Source of the DNA: Bacillota bacterium
Lineage (GTDB): Bacteria; Bacillota_E; Sulfobacillia; Sulfobacillales; Sulfobacillaceae
NCBI GenBank assembly: GCA_021802375.1
Contig: JAKAAL010000102.1
Span: 1 to 9,707 of the forward strand
Length of the DNA stretch: 9,707 bases
Direction: 5' to 3'
Of the stretch, positions 1-5,310 are shown piece after piece. The position numbers and the translations under genes are program-made. The notes below the pieces were generated by a model. That model had not been told where the DNA came from. It did not search any database and was given only the letters and a program-made list of their open reading frames with translations. Every line of letters begins with the position of its first letter. Position 1 is the stretch's first letter.

Positions 1-162
1 GATCTAAACGTCTAAGCGCGCGTTGCGGAGCGCGGCGGAGAGGACGCCATCGGCCTTCGCAGGCGGTGGCGTCTATCCATGGGCCGGTCCTATAACCTCT
101 CGGTTCCGCCAAGGGAGCCACCCACCGGTCGCCTGGAGCTGCTGCCAATGGGGTCAGGTTAA
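1..162 (+). other. Unassigned reading-frame remnant at the left edge
   Basis: The frame starting at base 1 reads DLNV, then a TAA at 13-15, then stays open to a TAA at 160-162 without any start codon. The open part is arginine-rich and ends in a proline/glycine-rich tail (PPREPPTGRLELLPMGSG). The DLNV-stop-A pattern is vaguely like the D-x-N-A-A end of a TnpB zinc ribbon, so this may be the decayed 3' end of an IS200/IS605-type accessory gene. I could not confirm this; the match is only a few residues. A second frame is open from base 3 to a stop near 91. Nothing recognisable was found between 163 and 241. Confidence 0.2.
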
Positions 163-241
163 GAGGACGAGGAGCTAACCAAAGTCGCAGTTTAGTCCGT
201 AATCGGTTTGATGTTTCGGAAATAGTTCTGGATTTTGGATC

Positions 242-249
242 TCGCTTTT
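242..249. repeat. Left target-site duplication of the MITE-like element
   Basis: The octamer TCGCTTTT directly abuts the left terminal repeat and matches the octamer at 589-596 at 7 of 8 positions. Confidence 0.6.
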
Positions 250-350
250 GGCTCTTGTGCACTTTTTGTTATTGCTCATTTGACGCCGTAGCGATACGTC
301 GGGCCATAGTACGCTTTTTTGATTGGTTCCTCGAAAAAGTTAGGGAAACT
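250..350 (+). repeat. Left-end repeat, outer copy (101 bp)
   Basis: First of two directly adjacent 101-bp units. Both begin GGCTCTT and both end TTAGGGAAACT. By eye the units are roughly 70% identical, with a small compensating indel in the middle. This outer copy carries the end that sits against the target duplication, but it is the more diverged from the right terminal repeat (GTG instead of ACG after GGCTCTT). Confidence 0.75.
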
Positions 351-451
351 GGCTCTTACGCACTTTCTGTTATTGATAGTCGACGTAGTAACGATGTATC
401 AACCTAATAGTACGGGTTTGCGATTGTTTCCTCAAGAAAATTAGGGAAACT
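351..451 (+). repeat. Left-end repeat, inner copy (101 bp)
   Basis: Second tandem unit, exactly the same length as the first. Its first 24 bases (351-374) match the inverted right end at 23 of 24 positions, so it is a better mate for that end than the outer copy is. It suggests a second element end inserted against, or duplicated from, the first. Confidence 0.75.
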
Positions 452-564
452 CGTCAAACCGTCCAGAGCCGATATATATGTTGTGCGTATTTCTCGAATG
501 GCCAGCAGTAAATAACAGGAAATGCCCGTAATGTTCCTGTTTAATCATTGTCTAGTCAATTAGT

Positions 565-588
565 AATAACATAAAGTGCGTAAGAGCC
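565..588 (-). repeat. Right terminal inverted repeat of the MITE-like element
   Basis: Read on the minus strand this is GGCTCTTACGCACTTT followed by ATGTTATT. It has one mismatch in 24 against 351-374. The octamer TTGCTTTT follows immediately. Confidence 0.75.
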
Positions 589-596
589 TTGCTTTT
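589..596. repeat. Right target-site duplication of the MITE-like element
   Basis: The octamer TTGCTTTT abuts the right terminal repeat and matches 242-249 at 7 of 8 positions. Confidence 0.6.
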
Positions 597-644
597 TCTA
601 TTCCCGGAGACCCCAGGACTGTTCCCCGTCCGAGAAATCACGTG

Positions 645-669
645 TGGCTGACAAACTTGCTGTCAGCCA
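645..669. other. Perfect 9-bp hairpin without a T-tract
   Basis: TGGCTGACA (645-653) and TGTCAGCCA (661-669) pair perfectly around a 7-base loop. No run of T follows on either strand, so it is not a convincing intrinsic terminator; it could be an operator or the remains of a structured transcript. The rest of 597-818 holds no gene I recognise. Confidence 0.45.
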
Positions 670-818
670 ATGCGGACGCCAGTAGACGGACTCGGGCGGC
701 ATTTCGTCGCCCTGGTCGCTAAGTGGCGATCTGGCCTTCGTCGCCCCCGGGCAAACGGCCTGGATGGTACACGGGATACCGCCCAGAGCGGAGAACGGAT
801 AGCCTCCCTAAGGATGGA

Positions 819-1140
819 ATGGTCTTAACGGACGTGATTGATGCCTTAGATCGCGTATTTGACCCTGAAATCCCTCAGATCAGTATTCATCAGTTAGGCA
901 TAGTGCAGAGCATCGCACAGCCGACGCCCAAACTATTGCGGTCGTCCTCCGTCCGACTTTTGTCGGTCGTCACGCACTCGAGATGGTTCCGTCGAAAGTA
1001 AATGCTGAAATGTGTCAAGTGTTAGATTGACAACGCCTGATGCGGTCTATGTCATCTACCGATTCGAAGCTCCGTTCAAACACTCTAAGATCTCGGCCGA
1101 CGGACCGGAAAATCGTAGACGTTCAGACATTAGCTCTCCA
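819..1140 (+). pseudogene. paaD: Frameshifted relic of paaD (phenylacetyl-CoA epoxidase accessory subunit, MIP18/DUF59 family)
   Basis: Three consecutive segments in three frames rebuild a PaaD-like protein. Segment 1, from ATG 819 (preceded by AAGGATGGA), reads DALDRVFDPEIP and then ISIHQLGIVQSI, the family's D-P-E-I-P and L-G-I-V signature. Segment 2 begins near 932 in another frame and reads AVVLRPTFVGRHALEMV, equivalent to the family's P-T-F-x-G-C-P-A-L-E block, and stops at TGA 1028-1030. Segment 3, at 1063-1140 in the third frame, reads FEAPFKHSKISADG and ends SDISSP, matching the D-P-P-W-T-T-x-x-I-x-x-x-G tail. The conserved Cys-Pro is replaced by Arg-His. In intact operons (paaABCD) PaaD is thought to help assemble the di-iron ring epoxidase; here it is dead. 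No paaA, paaB or paaC relic was recognised upstream. The nearby MITE-like element shows the same region has been rearranged. Confidence 0.75.
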
Positions 1141-1176
1141 CTCGATTCTCTATTGCCAGGGACGTCTGACCTCAAT

Positions 1177-1215
1177 GCCAAAAGGGCTGAGGTTACCCTC
1201 CTCAGCCCTTTTGGC
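1177..1215. terminator. Perfect 16-bp bidirectional terminator hairpin
   Basis: The arms at 1177-1192 and 1200-1215 are perfectly complementary, built around AAAAGGGCTGAGG and CCTCAGCCCTTTT with a 7-base loop. A-rich and T-rich stem bases at the foot give a U-run in either direction. It lies about 37 bases past the last recognisable paaD codon, so it probably ended the former paa transcript. Today it also insulates the kinase gene downstream. Confidence 0.85.
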
Positions 1216-1418
1216 CTACGCGCTGCCGCCAACAGTATTTTTGCCGATCCAACCGCACGCCTTTTGCGGGCATCACACGGGTCCGCTAATCCCCGAATCG
1301 TCGCCTCCCTCGCCTTACTGGCCGATGCCCGGGGCCTATTGCCTCGATCGTCGATCACGCCCATAATGAGAGTAGGTTACCGTGGGCTATTTCGGCTCCG
1401 GAAGAGGAGATTTGACGT
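1216..1418 (+). promoter_or_regulatory. Upstream region of the histidine kinase, with ribosome site
   Basis: This stretch has no gene. A strong purine site, GAAGAGGAGA at 1401-1410, sits 8 bases before the GTG start at 1419 and supports that start. A possible but weak promoter is TTGCCT near 1339 with TAATGA about 19 bases on; the spacing is long and I hold it loosely. Nothing else convincing was seen. Confidence 0.4.
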
Positions 1419-2789
1419 GTGCGCACGCTGTTGCGAGACTGGCGAGATCGGTTACTAGCCACTTTATTAGCCATGATTGGCGTCATTTTAACGGTGTGGG
1501 TTTATTCGAAAATCATCGGCATTCGTGCGCATGAGCATCAAAATCACATCATCTACTTGGGTGCCATTTTGGTGTTCTTCACGGGTGTTTTCTCGTTTGT
1601 GATTTTTGGCTGGCTTCAGTATCAACAAAACCAGTTAGAAGCTGCCAATGTCCAGTTGGAACGCCAGCGCGATGTCCTCCAGGGCCTCTGGGATGCTACT
1701 GGGGTGGCGGCTACCCTGCCCGATATGGAAGGTGTCTTGCAGCGGATTGTGGATGTTGCCCGACCCCTCTTTGGAGCCCAGTATGCAGCCCTGGCGGTGC
1801 TATCCGACGAAGATCCTACGCAAATCAGAGAATTTATTACCTCGGGGCTGGCGGAAGCTGAGCGCCAGCGCATTGGCAAATTGCCGACTGGTCGAGGGTT
1901 GCTTGGTGAAGTGATCCGCACCAAGACGGTATTGCGTCTAGATAATCTGGCCGAACATCCCGCGTCGTCAGGATTTCCGGCTCATCACCCGGCAATGTCG
2001 TCATTTTTAGGATTGCCTCTCCTCTACCAAGGCACCGTTGTCGGCCATCTCTATTTGACCAATAAACCCGGCGGATTCACTGACCAAGACGAAACCACGG
2101 CGCATTTGTTCGCGCGCCAGGCGGCGGTGGTCATTTCTAACGCTCGGCTCTATCAAGATCGAGAGGCTTGGGCCACGGTCCAAGAACGCGAACGCATCGG
2201 CCGAGAGTTGCACGATGGCGTCTTGCAAACTCTCTACGGCGTCACCCTATCCTTAGAGCTGATGCTGGATACTGACCATAATCTCGATCGAGCCCTGCAT
2301 CAGGAATTAAATCGAATCACTGAAACGCTCAGCCTGACCATGACGGATATACGCATGTATATCCAAAGCCTAGGCACCTCTCCGGTTGACTTATTAGTGG
2401 CGTTGCGCGACATGCTGCAACGCTCGGGCGGCATCACCGACGTCAACCTAGATTTTCACGATACCGAGTACCTGACGTTAGATCCCGAGATCGTGCATGA
2501 CCTGGTCATGTCTGTCCAAGAAGCAGTGTCGAACGCTCGCCGTCATGGGCACGCCACGCAAATCAGCATAGGCTGGGAGAGTACCGAATGGGAGTATCAC
2601 CTGTGGATTGAGGACAACGGCCAAGGATTTGAACCCAAAGCGGCGAACGCTGGTCCACACTTCGGCTTAGCCAATATGACCCGACGAATCGAACGGCTAG
2701 AAGGGGTCATGGACATCACGAGTGCCATCGGCGAGGGAACCACCATTCAATTTCGATGGCCGACTTCCAATCAGAATCCACATCCTTAA
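1419..2789 (+). CDS. Membrane-anchored GAF-domain sensor histidine kinase (NarL/DegS/LiaS class)
   Basis: A 456-residue sensor kinase that would autophosphorylate and pass phosphate to the response regulator encoded next. Two membrane segments lie at about 11-34 and 43-66, joined by a very short outside loop, so there is little room for an extracellular sensor domain. A charged coiled-coil linker (about 67-90) leads into a GAF domain (about 95-245), the likely site of an internal signal. The HisKA_3 dimerisation block has the E-R-E-R-I-G-R-E-L-H-D-G motif with H265 as phospho-acceptor. The HATPase domain shows the N-box QEAVSNARRH (N372), the G1 motif DNGQGF (399-404) and the G2 motif FGLANM (415-420). 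The GTG start has a strong site 8 bases upstream. The regulator begins about 70 bases after its stop, so the two are probably co-transcribed. The ligand is unknown; the membrane layout recalls intramembrane-sensing kinases such as LiaS, though the GAF domain argues for a cytoplasmic cue as well. Confidence 0.93.
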   Translation: MRTLLRDWRDRLLATLLAMIGVILTVWVYSKIIGIRAHEHQNHIIYLGAILVFFTGVFSFVIFGWLQYQQNQLEAANVQLERQRDVLQGLWDATGVAATLPDMEGVLQRIVDVARPLFGAQYAALAVLSDEDPTQIREFITSGLAEAERQRIGKLPTGRGLLGEVIRTKTVLRLDNLAEHPASSGFPAHHPAMSSFLGLPLLYQGTVVGHLYLTNKPGGFTDQDETTAHLFARQAAVVISNARLYQDREAWATVQERERIGRELHDGVLQTLYGVTLSLELMLDTDHNLDRALHQELNRITETLSLTMTDIRMYIQSLGTSPVDLLVALRDMLQRSGGITDVNLDFHDTEYLTLDPEIVHDLVMSVQEAVSNARRHGHATQISIGWESTEWEYHLWIEDNGQGFEPKAANAGPHFGLANMTRRIERLEGVMDITSAIGEGTTIQFRWPTSNQNPHP

Positions 2790-2843
2790 AGGCGGCAGAA
2801 AGATCGCAGCCGTCGACAATTCTAGACGTTTCAACAGTCACAT

Positions 2844-2862
2844 AAAGGAGTGAAGCGCCATC
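2844..2862 (+). promoter_or_regulatory. Ribosome site that points to an ATC start codon for the response regulator
   Basis: AAAGGAG at 2844-2850 is near-consensus. The only in-frame codon at proper distance is ATC at 2860-2862, nine bases downstream. An in-frame TGA at 2851-2853 rules out any start further upstream. The first in-frame ATG is at 2926, inside the receiver domain, and would remove its acidic pair. Confidence 0.6.
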
Positions 2863-3531
2863 AATTCTTCCGAAGAACTTGCCATCATACGGGTCGCCAT
2901 CGTCGATGACCATGAAGTCGTCAGAATGGGACTCAAAAACCTCATCGACCATCAACCCGACCTCGAGGTCGTTGCCGATTACGCCACGGCCGAGTCAGCC
3001 ATTGCCCATATTCCCCGTCAAGCCGACGTAGCGGTGTTAGACGTACGTCTGCCTGACGGCAACGGGTTTGATGTCTGTCGTCAAATCAAGGCCGAGGATC
3101 CTCAGATCCAGGTCATCATGTTGACCTCTTTCGGGCAAGACGAGATGGTCCTGGATGCGATCAATGCCGGGGCCTCAGGGTACTTGCTTAAAGAGTCTCG
3201 TGGCCATACCGTCATTGAAGGCATACGCACCGTGGCCCAAGGGGGCTCTCTCTTCAGTCCCAAGGTGACAGCCACACTCTTTCAGAGAATTCGCTCGGCC
3301 CAAGGTCCGGCGGATCCGATTGACGAACTTACCCCTAACGAAGCCAAGATCTTGGCGCAGATCGCCGAAGGAAAAACTAATCGCGAAATTGGCGATTCCT
3401 TATTTCTTAGTGAAAAGACGGTCAAACATTATGTCAGCAACATCTTAAGCAAACTAGGCTATCAAAGAAGAGCCGAGGCCGCCGCCCACTATGCTCGGCA
3501 CCGTTCTGAGCACCCTGACCCCGAATCTTAA
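2860..3531 (+). CDS. NarL/LuxR-type response regulator (probable non-standard ATC start)
   Basis: A DNA-binding regulator, 223 residues if it begins at ATC 2860. The receiver domain opens with IRVAIVDDHEVVRMGL; this gives the acidic pair D16-D17, phospho-acceptor D61 (VAVLDVRLPDGNG), T89 (MLTSF) and K111 (YLLKE). The C-terminal LuxR-type helix-turn-helix runs from about 157 to 212: LTPNEAKILAQIAEG, then TNREIGDSLFLSEKTVKHY. Starting at ATG 2926 would lose the first strand and both acidic residues, so the longer form must be the functional one. Length then matches the family's usual 210-225 residues. It pairs with the upstream kinase. Its stop codon overlaps, on the other strand, the stop of a tiny membrane protein. 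If ATC is really a mutated ATG, expression would be weak and the system impaired; the rest of the frame is intact, which argues against decay. Confidence 0.9.
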   Translation: MNSSEELAIIRVAIVDDHEVVRMGLKNLIDHQPDLEVVADYATAESAIAHIPRQADVAVLDVRLPDGNGFDVCRQIKAEDPQIQVIMLTSFGQDEMVLDAINAGASGYLLKESRGHTVIEGIRTVAQGGSLFSPKVTATLFQRIRSAQGPADPIDELTPNEAKILAQIAEGKTNREIGDSLFLSEKTVKHYVSNILSKLGYQRRAEAAAHYARHRSEHPDPES

Positions 3532-3626
3532 CGGCGTCGAAGCAACAGCATGATGGCGCCGATGACGGTTGCCCAAATAATAGCTTGCCAAAAGGACAGG
3601 GTGAGCCATTGGTGAATGTTGACCAT
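3528..3626 (-). CDS. 32-residue single-span membrane protein
   Basis: A short gene on the minus strand, ATG at 3626-3624 and TAA at 3530-3528. GGGAGG lies 8 bases ahead of the start (3635-3640). The product opens MVNIHQWLTLSFWQAII, has one hydrophobic segment (about residues 7-29) and ends LLLRRR, the layout of a small inner-membrane protein with a positive cytoplasmic tail. No family was recognised. Its stop shares two bases with the stop of the response regulator, so the genes converge without a gap. A role as an accessory or target of the two-component system is possible from position alone. The clean ribosome site and the membrane profile with basic tail make chance unlikely, but a 33-codon frame remains tentative. 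Confidence 0.6.
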   Translation of the reverse strand: MVNIHQWLTLSFWQAIIWATVIGAIMLLLRRR

Positions 3627-3634
3627 TGTTCACG

Positions 3635-3640
3635 CCTCCC
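3635..3640 (-). promoter_or_regulatory. Ribosome site of the 32-residue membrane protein
   Basis: Read on the minus strand, GGGAGG is followed 8 bases later by ATG. It is the main evidence that this tiny frame is translated. Confidence 0.6.
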
Positions 3641-4020
3641 CGATGCCGCCGGGTCTCTGGGCTCTTCTCATCCACTGCTGCTCTTGGTGGCAACCACCGG
3701 CTTTCAGCTTTCATCCTAAAGGGGTAGACGGATGGAACTCGAGTTTTTCCCCCTTAGGGGTCGGTATCGCGATATCTCAACAACGCTATCACCAATCCTG
3801 GTTCACCCTTCATGTTTTCCCGGATGGCGTCGCCTAATCCGTGACCAAACAGCCCACCTGTCTCGCCTTTTAGCCGGACGAGGTCACCGCCCTATCGGGT
3901 CACACGTGACTTTCTCACGTTTCAACCAAGAAAAAAAGGTCCAAACGGCCCTCGCACAATGGGCCTTCCGATCCTTCTTGACGACGTGGTGCTAGGATAG
4001 GCTAAGGTTATGAATTGATT
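3641..4020. other. Gene-free stretch with short palindromes
   Basis: About 380 bases with no convincing gene; open frames here lack ribosome sites and family features. It should hold the promoter of the small minus-strand gene and that of the di-iron protein gene. Visible dyads are GGTGGCAACCACC near 3687, CCCTTAGGG at 3751-3759, the perfect 10-bp palindrome TATCGCGATA at 3765-3774, and GTCAC-AC-GTGAC at 3899-3910. Any of them could be an operator, for example of the adjacent response regulator, but none is assignable from sequence alone. A T-rich complement of AAAAAAA at 3931-3938 lies on the minus strand. Confidence 0.35.
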
Positions 4021-4026
4021 AGGAGG
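3978..4026 (+). promoter_or_regulatory. Possible promoter and ribosome site of the di-iron protein gene
   Basis: TTGACG at 3978-3983 is a good -35 hexamer, but the best -10 candidates downstream (TAAGGT near 4003, TTATGA near 4008) are at long spacing, so the promoter is uncertain. The ribosome site AGGAGG at 4021-4026 is near-perfect and sits 8 bases before ATG 4035. Confidence 0.35.
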
Positions 4027-4034
4027 CTCACTGG

Positions 4035-4805
4035 ATGATCCAAGTAGATCCCGCTTTGACCGATGACGAGTTTTTGCGGTTGTTTGAAAAAGGCGTCGGG
4101 GCTCAATGGGGTTCGGACCAGATTGACTGGGGCTTGGTGGAAAACATCTCCCCCGCTCAAAAAAGTGCCCTGGGTCATGTGATCACACCGGTATTTTTGG
4201 GGGAACAAACCGCAATGCTTGGCGTCAGCGCGGTGTTGCCGATGGTATTGACTGGCGGTTATCCCGAAGCGGCGTTGTATCTCGCAAGCATGGGCCTCGA
4301 CGAAGCTCGACACTTTCGCAATTTAAGCCATTTGTATCGAGCGCTGGGGGTCGAGCCATTGGCCAGTCGGCGCTTGCCCGAAATGTGGCGTTACCATGCT
4401 CGACTGATGCAAAAACATGACCCGATCCAATGGGTATTCGGCATCCTGATTAGTGATTTATTCGCCAAGAACTTTTACGGCGGATTTGCCGAACGCTTTC
4501 CCGATACCGTGGTTGGACGTTTGTCTCGTCGAACCTTGCAAGACGAAGCGCGCCATCAAGCCTTTTCCGACCGCTATCTCAATCGGATGTTGCCGACCAT
4601 GGACCCCGCTGGCAAGGCGGAACTCTTGGTGCTTCGAGACGATTTGTTTCGGATTATGGAAAAGCTCGGCTCTCGCCTGCGAGGTCCGATGGAGACATTG
4701 GAATGGTCCCCGGAGGCATTTATCGAAGAATTGTGGAACGATACCGAGAAATGGGTGAAACGGTTGGGTCTAGTCGAATCGCCGCAAACGTCGTCCATCT
4801 CTTGA
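4035..4805 (+). CDS. Ferritin-like di-iron protein of the ribonucleotide-reductase R2-like superfamily
   Basis: A 256-residue helical protein expected to bind two iron (or Mn/Fe) ions and activate oxygen. Four-helix-bundle ligand motifs appear in order: E57 in FLGEQTAM, E90 and H93 in LDEARHF, and E171 and H174 in LQDEARHQAF. The paired D-E-A-R-H motifs are the hallmark. The third-helix carboxylate, usually Glu, is not evident; the best candidate is D141 in ISDLFAKNF, 30 residues before E171. It is much shorter than true R2 subunits (about 320-380) and has no reductase R1 gene nearby, so ribonucleotide reduction is unlikely. Related small R2-like proteins act as oxidases, oxygenases or N-oxygenases. 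The alcohol and aldehyde dehydrogenases downstream make hydroxylation of a hydrophobic substrate an attractive guess, but 505 bases separate them and no reductase or ferredoxin gene is present. The ATG has an AGGAGG site 8 bases upstream. Confidence 0.8.
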   Translation: MIQVDPALTDDEFLRLFEKGVGAQWGSDQIDWGLVENISPAQKSALGHVITPVFLGEQTAMLGVSAVLPMVLTGGYPEAALYLASMGLDEARHFRNLSHLYRALGVEPLASRRLPEMWRYHARLMQKHDPIQWVFGILISDLFAKNFYGGFAERFPDTVVGRLSRRTLQDEARHQAFSDRYLNRMLPTMDPAGKAELLVLRDDLFRIMEKLGSRLRGPMETLEWSPEAFIEELWNDTEKWVKRLGLVESPQTSSIS

Positions 4806-4890
4806 GGTTAAAATTCCAGCGGATGAGGTCGTATCCCAAGTTTCAGACCTCGAATCGATCCGCGAAAAGTCCGAGCCGCACCGTGCCGAC

Positions 4891-4941
4891 CCTCACCGGG
4901 GGCTCCTCCTGCATTGATCCAGGAGCGAGCGGCCGGTGAGG
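4891..4941. other. Long near-perfect hairpin after the di-iron protein gene
   Basis: CCTCACCGG (4891-4899) pairs with CCGGTGAGG (4933-4941). Inside, GCTC-CTCCTG (4902-4911) pairs with CAGGAG-c-GAGC (4920-4930), leaving an 8-base loop. In total about 19 base pairs with one small internal loop and one bulge. It is followed by GCTTTGTG rather than a T-run, so as an intrinsic terminator it is poor; it may stabilise the 3' end of the upstream transcript or be the stem of a small RNA. Confidence 0.5.
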
Positions 4942-5002
4942 CTTTGTGACGAATTCATGCCTCCCTAGAGCGCAAGGGGAGCCATCGAACTCGTATCGGC
5001 TC

Positions 5003-5036
5003 ACTAAGACCCCTTCTAAATTTTTGGACAATGGAG
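5003..5036. other. Possible relic of an IS3/IS150-type insertion sequence end
   Basis: The stretch holding ACCCCTTCTAAATTTTTGG followed by ACAATGGAGG resembles the left ends of IS150-group IS3 elements, which commonly have an A/C-rich start, a T-run and TTGGACAAT. No matching inverted end or transposase fragment was found nearby. This is resemblance from memory only. Confidence 0.2.
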
Positions 5037-5042
5037 GCAGAT

Positions 5043-5114
5043 CCTTGGAGAGGAGTCTCCATCAAGGTCTGTGGTCCGTATCAAGATGGTAAACGATCGC
5101 CTCGCCATCTTGAT
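5043..5114 (+). other. Two consecutive hairpins in the leader region before the alcohol dehydrogenase
   Basis: The first, 5043-5067, pairs CCTTGGAGA with TCTCC and CAAGG across a small bulge and a 4-base loop. The second, 5080-5114, pairs ATCAAGATGG perfectly with CCATCTTGAT around a 15-base loop. They lie some 200-270 bases upstream of the dehydrogenase start. No known riboswitch signature was recognised. Apart from these and neighbouring repeats, 4806-5310 holds no gene. Confidence 0.4.
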
Positions 5115-5223
5115 GTTGAGCGGACACTAAACCGAGCCCCAGGCGCTGACTTCCGGCCAGAGGGCCTTGGTTCATAGAGACTTTCGGCCCTATGCCCATC
5201 TTCCTTCATGCGCTGACAATATA

Positions 5224-5258
5224 GAAGCCGTCTTGATGAAGAAGCCGTCTTGAAGACG
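5224..5258. repeat. 17-bp tandem repeat ending in a CGTCTT-g-AAGACG dyad
   Basis: GAAGCCGTCTTGATGAA (5224-5240) is directly followed by GAAGCCGTCTTGAAGAC (5241-5257), 15 of 17 bases alike. The second copy completes a perfect dyad, CGTCTT-g-AAGACG at 5246-5258. It sits about 53 bases before the alcohol dehydrogenase start, a sensible place for a repressor or activator site. Confidence 0.45.
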
Positions 5259-5310
5259 ACTTTTGGACCCACGAGAGTTTCTTGAGAGTTTTTATTGAAG
5301 GAAGGATACG

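Larger units (their letters stand above)
250..588. mobile_element. MITE-like element with terminal inverted repeats and 8-bp target duplication
   Basis: A 339-bp non-coding element. Its left end starts GGCTCTTGTGCACTTT and its right end is the inverted version, GGCTCTTACGCACTTT read on the minus strand. The flanking octamers are TCGCTTTT (242-249) and TTGCTTTT (589-596), identical at 7 of 8 positions, which fits a target-site duplication. No reading frame for a transposase is present, so it would have to be moved by an enzyme encoded elsewhere. An 8-bp duplication with GG-starting ends is typical of the ISL3 family; assignment to that family is inference. Inside, the left end is present twice in tandem, and a degenerate extra copy of the right end lies near 509-530. 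Confidence 0.72.

Noticed and set aside
250..451. Reading the 101-bp tandem units as a CRISPR array
   Set aside because: There are only two units, they are diverged along their length, and there is no repeat/spacer alternation; inverted copies at the far end show transposon ends instead.
1012..1458. A 148-codon open frame between the paaD relic and the kinase
   Set aside because: It contains the last paaD segment, then runs through the terminator hairpin and into the kinase gene in another frame. It has no ribosome site and no coherent product.
3454..3714. An 86-codon frame on the minus strand
   Set aside because: It covers the 32-residue membrane protein in a different frame, is low in hydrophobic residues and has no ribosome site; the shorter frame is much better supported.
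3732..3995. An 87-codon frame on the plus strand before the di-iron gene
   Set aside because: No ribosome site, no recognisable motif, and it runs through the palindromes and the probable promoter region.
5115..5145. GAGCGGACACTAAACCGAG stretch that looked like another insertion-sequence end
   Set aside because: No inverted partner or duplication could be found, and I could not tie it to a family.
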